Shown in pieces: positions 60,152 to 64,000 of a stretch of DNA of 64,000 nt. How positions within the stretch are numbered: the stretch's first letter is position 1; the number at the start of each line of letters is the position of its first letter. Under the pieces are notes generated by a model. That model did no database searches. It was not told the DNA's origin and saw only the letters and a program-made list of their open reading frames with translations. The stretch comes from Brevibacterium sp. ZH18 (GTDB lineage: Bacteria; Actinomycetota; Actinomycetes; Actinomycetales; Brevibacteriaceae), in the NCBI RefSeq assembly GCF_022748595.1, contig NZ_JALDSX010000015.1:1-64000 (forward strand), given 5' to 3'. The translations under genes were made by a program, and so were the position numbers.

Positions 60152-61357
60152 TTGAACTCGTCCTCTCCGCTCACCCAGACCTCGTACCGGTCACCGACTG
60201 AGATATCCGCAGCAGACACGTCTCGCTGGATGAAGGTCCCGACCATCACCGCGACTTTCTGGACTATCAAGATACTGTCCACCACGGTCGGTGAGACCTT
60301 TGCCGACTACCTGGCAGTGGACGTCGGGCTTGGGCCCCTCATCACGACAGGCATGATGGTGCTCCTCCTTGCGGTGGCGCTCGTGATCCAGTTCCGCACG
60401 CGGAAGTACACGCCGTGGATCTACTGGCTCTGCGTCGTTCTGGTGAGCATCGTCGGCACGCAGATCACCGATTTCTTCACCGACACGTTGGGCGTCAGTC
60501 TCTATGTCTCGACCGCAGTCTTCACCGTCCTGCTGATCGCAGTCTTCAGCGTCTGGTATCGGCAGGAGCGCACGCTCGCGATCGACTCGATCGACACTGT
60601 CCGACGTGAGTCCTTCTACTGGGCCGCGATCCTCACCGCATTCGCCCTCGGCACCGCCGCCGGCGATCTCGCCACCGAGGCACTCGGACTCGGATTCCTC
60701 CTCGGCTCGATCATTTTCGGTGCGCTGATTCTCGCGTGCTGGGCTGCGATTCGGTTCGGAGCCCCAGCCGTCGCCGCCTTCTGGGTGGCCTACGTTCTGA
60801 CCCGTCCGTTGGGAGCATCGATCGGAGACCTCCTGACTCAGGACCGCACCTACGGCGGAATGGGGCTCGGGGCAGCGGCAACCAGCATCATCTTCCTCGC
60901 AGTCATCGTGGTCCTCGTAGTTCGCGAACAGATCCTCGTCCACCGTCACGGCGTGCTGGTCAAGGGACAGTCCGTTCCGGGCGGTCGCGTTCGCGACATT
61001 GCCTTCGCCGGGGCCGCGGTCGCCGTGATCATCGCGTCGGCTTCGACGGTGATGGTCGTTCGCTCGACACAAACACAGTCGACGTCCACGGCTGACAGCG
61101 CCTCAAGCTCTCAGCACACAGGGCCCCTCGGCGATCTGTCACAGTTCTCAACGATCGCCGATGATGTGAATAAGAAGATCGAAGCCGGTGACCTTCCGGC
61201 GGCACGCACCCGTGTCAAAGACCTTGAGACGGCGTGGGACAGCGCCGAGGCCGGCCTCAAGCCGAAGTCACCCTCCACGTGGGAACGATCGACAAAGCCG
61301 TTGACGGCGAGCTCACTGCACTGCGTGCGAGCCATCCGGATCAGAAGACCAGCGTGA
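60152..61357 (+). CDS. COG4705/DUF347 membrane protein, 3' end probably frameshifted
   Basis: 401 residues. Four internal repeats of the DUF347 type are visible: [20 protein letters not shown], a related block near residue 95, [20 protein letters not shown] and [20 protein letters not shown], then a helix and a periplasmic tail. The TTG start at 60152 follows a near-perfect AAGGAG at six bases, so the unusual start codon is well supported. The tail turns basic after SPSTW. One extra G near 61283 would restore [17 protein letters not shown] and continue to a stop at 61398, as family members do. The function is unknown. Confidence 0.85.
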   Translation: MNSSSPLTQTSYRSPTEISAADTSRWMKVPTITATFWTIKILSTTVGETFADYLAVDVGLGPLITTGMMVLLLAVALVIQFRTRKYTPWIYWLCVVLVSIVGTQITDFFTDTLGVSLYVSTAVFTVLLIAVFSVWYRQERTLAIDSIDTVRRESFYWAAILTAFALGTAAGDLATEALGLGFLLGSIIFGALILACWAAIRFGAPAVAAFWVAYVLTRPLGASIGDLLTQDRTYGGMGLGAAATSIIFLAVIVVLVVREQILVHRHGVLVKGQSVPGGRVRDIAFAGAAVAVIIASASTVMVVRSTQTQSTSTADSASSSQHTGPLGDLSQFSTIADDVNKKIEAGDLPAARTRVKDLETAWDSAEAGLKPKSPSTWERSTKPLTASSLHCVRAIRIRRPA

Positions 61358-61398
61358 AGGCATCGCACCATCTGCAGTCGGTACTGTCCTCACAGTAA
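61280..61398 (+). other. Displaced 3' end of the COG4705 reading frame
   Basis: The plus-strand frame that reads [17 protein letters not shown] and [15 protein letters not shown] ends at a TAA at 61396-61398. It matches the family-like C-terminus better than the 25 residues actually encoded in the open frame. The break is in a TGGG run at 61280-61283, where one G appears to be missing. Confidence 0.65.
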
Positions 61399-61682
61399 CC
61401 GGGAAGGCGATTGGGTCATGATGGTACGCAACCGGCAGACAGGGGTCGGCAGACCGGGGTCGGCAGACCGGGGTCGGCAGACCGGGGTCGGCAGACCGGG
61501 GTCGGCAGCCAGCATCGTCACCCGTCGGCGCACGTGCCGGCACTTGTGCAGGCGTCCCCGCAGGCGCCTGTGCCGGTGCCGGCGCTTATTCCGGCTGCCA
61601 ACGCCCATGCCGGCTGCCTGTGCCGGCGCCTGAGCCGGCTGCCAACGCCCCTGCCGGCGCCCATGGAGTTGAGAGGAACAGG
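61399..61682. other. Repeat-rich spacer before the OmpR-type two-component genes
   Basis: No convincing gene. The left part is a 14-bp tandem repeat (61442-61510). The right part (61530-61670) is rich in GCCGGC-type words, with imperfect repeats of CCGGCTGCCAACGCCC. The open frames through it only encode the repeats. The promoter of the response regulator gene must be within or just before it. The ribosome site GAGAGGAA is at 61671-61678. Confidence 0.65.
61442..61510. repeat. 14-bp tandem repeat, almost five copies
   Basis: GGGGTCGGCAGACC repeats exactly at 61442, 61456, 61470 and 61484, with a 13-base partial copy at 61498. It contains GGTC/GACC and GGGTCGGCAGACC half-symmetry, so single strands could fold. 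It lies 170 bases before the response regulator start. Confidence 0.92.
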
Positions 61683-62357
61683 ATGAGGATACTCATGGCC
61701 GAGGACGATCAGATGATCACGTCCGTCCTTGAGCGACGGTTGGTCGAGGATGCCTATGTCGTCGAAGTCGTCGCCGATGGAAGGACAGCGTTGGAATACG
61801 CTCGAATCGGCGACTTCGACGTCGTCCTCCTCGACCTGGGTCTTCCGGGGTTGGACGGCATCGACGTGCTGGCGGCGCTTCGCGCGAGCAGCGGCGAGGG
61901 CCAAGAGCCCGCAGTCATCGTGATGACGGCACGAGGTTCTCTGTCCGACAAGGTCACCGGTTTGGACGCTGGGGCCGACGACTACCTGGTGAAGCCCTTC
62001 GCCTATGAGGAGCTTCGAGCACGACTTCGGGCAGTGAGCCGGCGCAGCTCGCCTCATTCCACGGCCGTCCTGCGCGCAGGATCCATCGCACTCGATGAGT
62101 CCAAGGCGATGGCCACCGTCGACGACGGCGTCGGCGTCACGCTGACCCGTCGTGAGCTGGCCCTGCTCCGTGCCCTGATCAGGCAACCTGGTGTGGTCCT
62201 ATCACGGGCTCAACTCGAGTCGCATGTCTACGAAAGCGAAGTCGAGATCGAGTCCAATGCAATCGACTTCATCATTCGACGGCTGCGCGGAAAGCTCGGG
62301 GCGCAGTGCATTCGGAACGTGAGGGGGTTGGGATGGACGATTCCGAAAAGCCGATGA
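61683..62357 (+). CDS. OmpR family response regulator
   Basis: 224 residues. The receiver has ILMAEDDQMITSVL, the phospho-acceptor aspartate in DVVLLDLGLPGLDG, VMTARG and the lysine in DDYLVKPFAYEEL. The C-terminal winged helix has VTLTRRELALLRALIRQPG, SNAIDFIIRRLRGKLG and VRGLGWTI. The ATG at 61683 gives the usual start MRILMAEDD. It overlaps the downstream kinase gene by 25 bases. Confidence 0.94.
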   Translation: MRILMAEDDQMITSVLERRLVEDAYVVEVVADGRTALEYARIGDFDVVLLDLGLPGLDGIDVLAALRASSGEGQEPAVIVMTARGSLSDKVTGLDAGADDYLVKPFAYEELRARLRAVSRRSSPHSTAVLRAGSIALDESKAMATVDDGVGVTLTRRELALLRALIRQPGVVLSRAQLESHVYESEVEIESNAIDFIIRRLRGKLGAQCIRNVRGLGWTIPKSR

Positions 62358-63661
62358 GTCCACACCGCCGGACACTGTCGCTGCGATCCCGACTGATTAC
62401 AGCACTGACGTTCCTCGTCCTGGTGGTCGTCATCGGCACGGCCGCGTGGACGTATCATCGGGCGTTCGTGGAAGCGAAGGAGTCACAGGACGGGCTGCTG
62501 TCGCGAGTGGCGGAGATCGTCAGCGCTCCGGGGACCCAGTTCGTCCAGAGCAGTCTCGAGCAGACACCCAGCCAGTCCGGTCTCGTCGTCGAAGAGCTTG
62601 ACCACTCAGCGAAATCCACGGGTCTGCCAGCGATCAGCAAAGACGGTCTCACCACTGTTGCGACACAGGACGGACGGCAGAGGGTCATGGTGCAGACTCT
62701 GTCCGATGGCCGCAGAATTGCCGTTGCCCAGCCCATCGCAGTTCGCGACGATGCGGTGCACGAGACACTGCTCTCCACCATGCTGCCCATCGTGCTCGGC
62801 GCCCCGATCCTGATCTTCGTGGCGTGGCTCGTCGTCACGTGGGCTCTGAAGCCGGTCGATGCGCTGCGTCGCGAGCTCGAACGCCGAGACGACGGGGCGC
62901 TTGACCCGTTGCCGCGCACGAAGGTCCCCTCGGAACTCGCGCATTTCCTCGACGCACTCGAGACCCATCATCTCCGTGCCTCAGAGGTCCTCGAAGGACA
63001 GCGACGTTTCGCCGCCGAGGCTGCCCATGAGCTCCGCACGCCCGTTGCGGCCGTGTCACTTCAGGCAGAACACCTGTTGGCTGCCGATTCTGACGTCGAC
63101 CGAGCGCAGCGACAGGGAGAATTGAGCGAAGGGCTGGCTCGACTGCGAGCACTGTGCGAGCAGCTGCTGGTACTCGGCGACCAGACTCCCCAGCAAGACC
63201 GACGGGTTCCGCTCGATGACATCATCCGTTCAGTTGCCGGCGACTTCCTCAGCTTGGCCGATGATATGCAGACGGACGTGCTCTGGGACCTCAGTGATGC
63301 GGGACGGTGTTCTGTGCCGGAAGCAGGCACGCGCAGCGTTCTGCAGAATCTGGTCGGCAATGCCATCCGATATGCAGGAGCTGGAGGCTCGATCGACGTG
63401 AGTGCTCACAGGGAACACGACGTGCTCCGCCTCGAGGTCCTCGACCATGGTCCAGGTATTCGCGAGCCGGAGAGGGCATTGAACGCGTTCCATCGAGAGG
63501 CGGGTCAGGACACCCCTGGAACTGGACTCGGCCTTGCGATTGCAGTGCGCACACTCGCGCGTCTGGGCGGTGAGCTGCACCTCCTCCCCCGGCCGGACGG
63601 AGACCATGGCACGCTTGCACGGGTCACGATCCCGCTGGATGCACCGGCCGAAGCGCCCTGA
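62333..63661 (+). CDS. Sensor histidine kinase (HisKA type)
   Basis: 442 residues. Two membrane helices (near 25-45 and 150-175) enclose a sensor domain of about 105 residues. A HAMP-like segment is followed by the H-box AAEAAHELRTPVAAVSLQ. The ATPase domain has VLQNLVGNAIRYAGAGG, EVLDHGPGI and GTGLGLAIAVRTLARLGG. The start at 62333 follows GAGGGGGTTGGG. Another ATG at 62354 overlaps the regulator stop but has no ribosome site. The signal is unknown. Confidence 0.92.
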   Translation: MDDSEKPMSPHRRTLSLRSRLITALTFLVLVVVIGTAAWTYHRAFVEAKESQDGLLSRVAEIVSAPGTQFVQSSLEQTPSQSGLVVEELDHSAKSTGLPAISKDGLTTVATQDGRQRVMVQTLSDGRRIAVAQPIAVRDDAVHETLLSTMLPIVLGAPILIFVAWLVVTWALKPVDALRRELERRDDGALDPLPRTKVPSELAHFLDALETHHLRASEVLEGQRRFAAEAAHELRTPVAAVSLQAEHLLAADSDVDRAQRQGELSEGLARLRALCEQLLVLGDQTPQQDRRVPLDDIIRSVAGDFLSLADDMQTDVLWDLSDAGRCSVPEAGTRSVLQNLVGNAIRYAGAGGSIDVSAHREHDVLRLEVLDHGPGIREPERALNAFHREAGQDTPGTGLGLAIAVRTLARLGGELHLLPRPDGDHGTLARVTIPLDAPAEAP

Positions 63662-63729
63662 GGACTCCCTCGCAGATACATTGACGACCCACCCGTGGAT
63701 GATGGTTCACCGCGCGACAGGGTGATTTT

Positions 63730-63763
63730 CGAAGCACCGAGGCACAACAGCCTCGGTGCTTCG
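63730..63763. terminator. Strong hairpin after the histidine kinase gene
   Basis: A perfect 14-bp stem (63730-63743 with 63750-63763) and six-base loop lies 68 bases past the kinase stop. TTTTC precedes the left arm, and the right arm runs into GCATTGTTCG. It is a good terminator candidate, possibly for both strands. A direct repeat of CATTGTTCGA follows immediately at 63765-63784. Confidence 0.75.
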
Positions 63764-63899
63764 GCATTGTTCGACATTGTTCGACAGGGTCTTTTCTCGA
63801 CACAGACAGTCCCCGAACGTCACAGAAATTCATAGTCTAGTAATTCAGTCGACTTAGTAGATATGGTGTCCTCAATCGTCCTCATGTGAAAGGCACACC

Positions 63900-64000
63900 A
63901 TGCGCCAGCTCATCGTCCTCGGTATCGTCGGACTCCTCGCCCAACTCATCGACGGCTCCCTCGGGATGGCCTACGGGGTGACATCGACGACCCTGCTGCT
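63900..64000 (+). CDS. TauE/SafE family (TSUP) transporter, partial at window end
   Basis: Only the first 33 residues are inside the window. They read as a membrane segment with VGLLAQLIDGSLGMAYGVTS, the TSUP family opening (a GxxxxxDGxxGMGxG-like motif). Family members export sulfite or organic sulfonates. The ATG at 63900 follows GAAAGG. The rest lies past the window end, so length and substrate are unknown. Confidence 0.8.
   Translation, partial: MRQLIVLGIVGLLAQLIDGSLGMAYGVTSTTLL

Noticed and set aside
61442-61510. Possible CRISPR array
   Set aside because: The 14-bp units are directly adjacent with no spacers, so it is a simple tandem repeat. The same applies to the 16- and 18-bp arrays at 241 and 55515.

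Overview
The window is high-G+C DNA with dense ATG/GTG/TTG gene starts, many 4-base start/stop overlaps, a SigK/RskA pair, class C sortase pili and PucR- and NatAB-type genes. This points to an actinomycete. The gene mix fits a Brevibacterium-like Micrococcales organism, but that genus is an impression from gene content and not something I can verify here. About 55 protein genes are supported. I saw no rRNA, tRNA, CRISPR array or insertion sequence.

Layout. 1-16.4 kb is mostly chromosomal housekeeping: RecQ, three OsmC-type proteins, a CPBP protease, an Lrp regulator divergent from kynureninase, an MFS exporter, a cysteine hydrolase, PPK2, a tandem pair of paralogous membrane proteins and a TRIC-like channel. 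It ends in a compact SigK module at 12.3-16.4 kb: Mo-oxidoreductase, fasciclin lipoprotein, sigK, rskA. Two matching SigK-like promoters can be seen in it.

16.5-40.4 kb is the most distinctive part, a self-contained catabolic locus. One operon, read leftwards from 24.0 to 16.5 kb, carries an NCS2 nucleobase permease, a CoxM/S/L-type molybdenum hydroxylase, CoxG and an amidase. A PucR-type regulator lies next to it and diverges from a DUF2877 (AllH-like) gene followed by a 1015-residue protein in which FdrA (AllF) and DUF1116 (AllG) are fused. A second leftward operon (39.3-30.1 kb) holds hydantoinase A and B, carbamate kinase, a MocA-like nucleotidyltransferase and CoxD, CoxE and XdhC maturation proteins. 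An NmrA-like gene lies behind it. A shared 20-bp element precedes every transcription unit. My reading: import of a cyclic ureide, Mo-dependent ring oxidation, ATP-dependent ring opening, phosphorolytic transfer of the carbamoyl group, ATP recovery by carbamate kinase, and final amide hydrolysis.

40.5-50.3 kb holds a NarL-type two-component system, a large LuxR regulator and a three-gene sortase-assembled pilus operon (tip protein, backbone pilin, class C sortase). 50.6-57.9 kb holds three ABC-2 exporter systems. One of them is followed by a gene that looks like the surviving halves of a sensor kinase and its response regulator joined in frame by a deletion. 58.1-64.0 kb has an alanine-type aminotransferase, a GH25 lysozyme, a COG4705 membrane protein with a probable 3' frameshift, an OmpR-type two-component system and the start of a TauE/SafE-type transporter. 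Short tandem duplications with 6-20 bp units recur at gene ends and between genes across the whole window.
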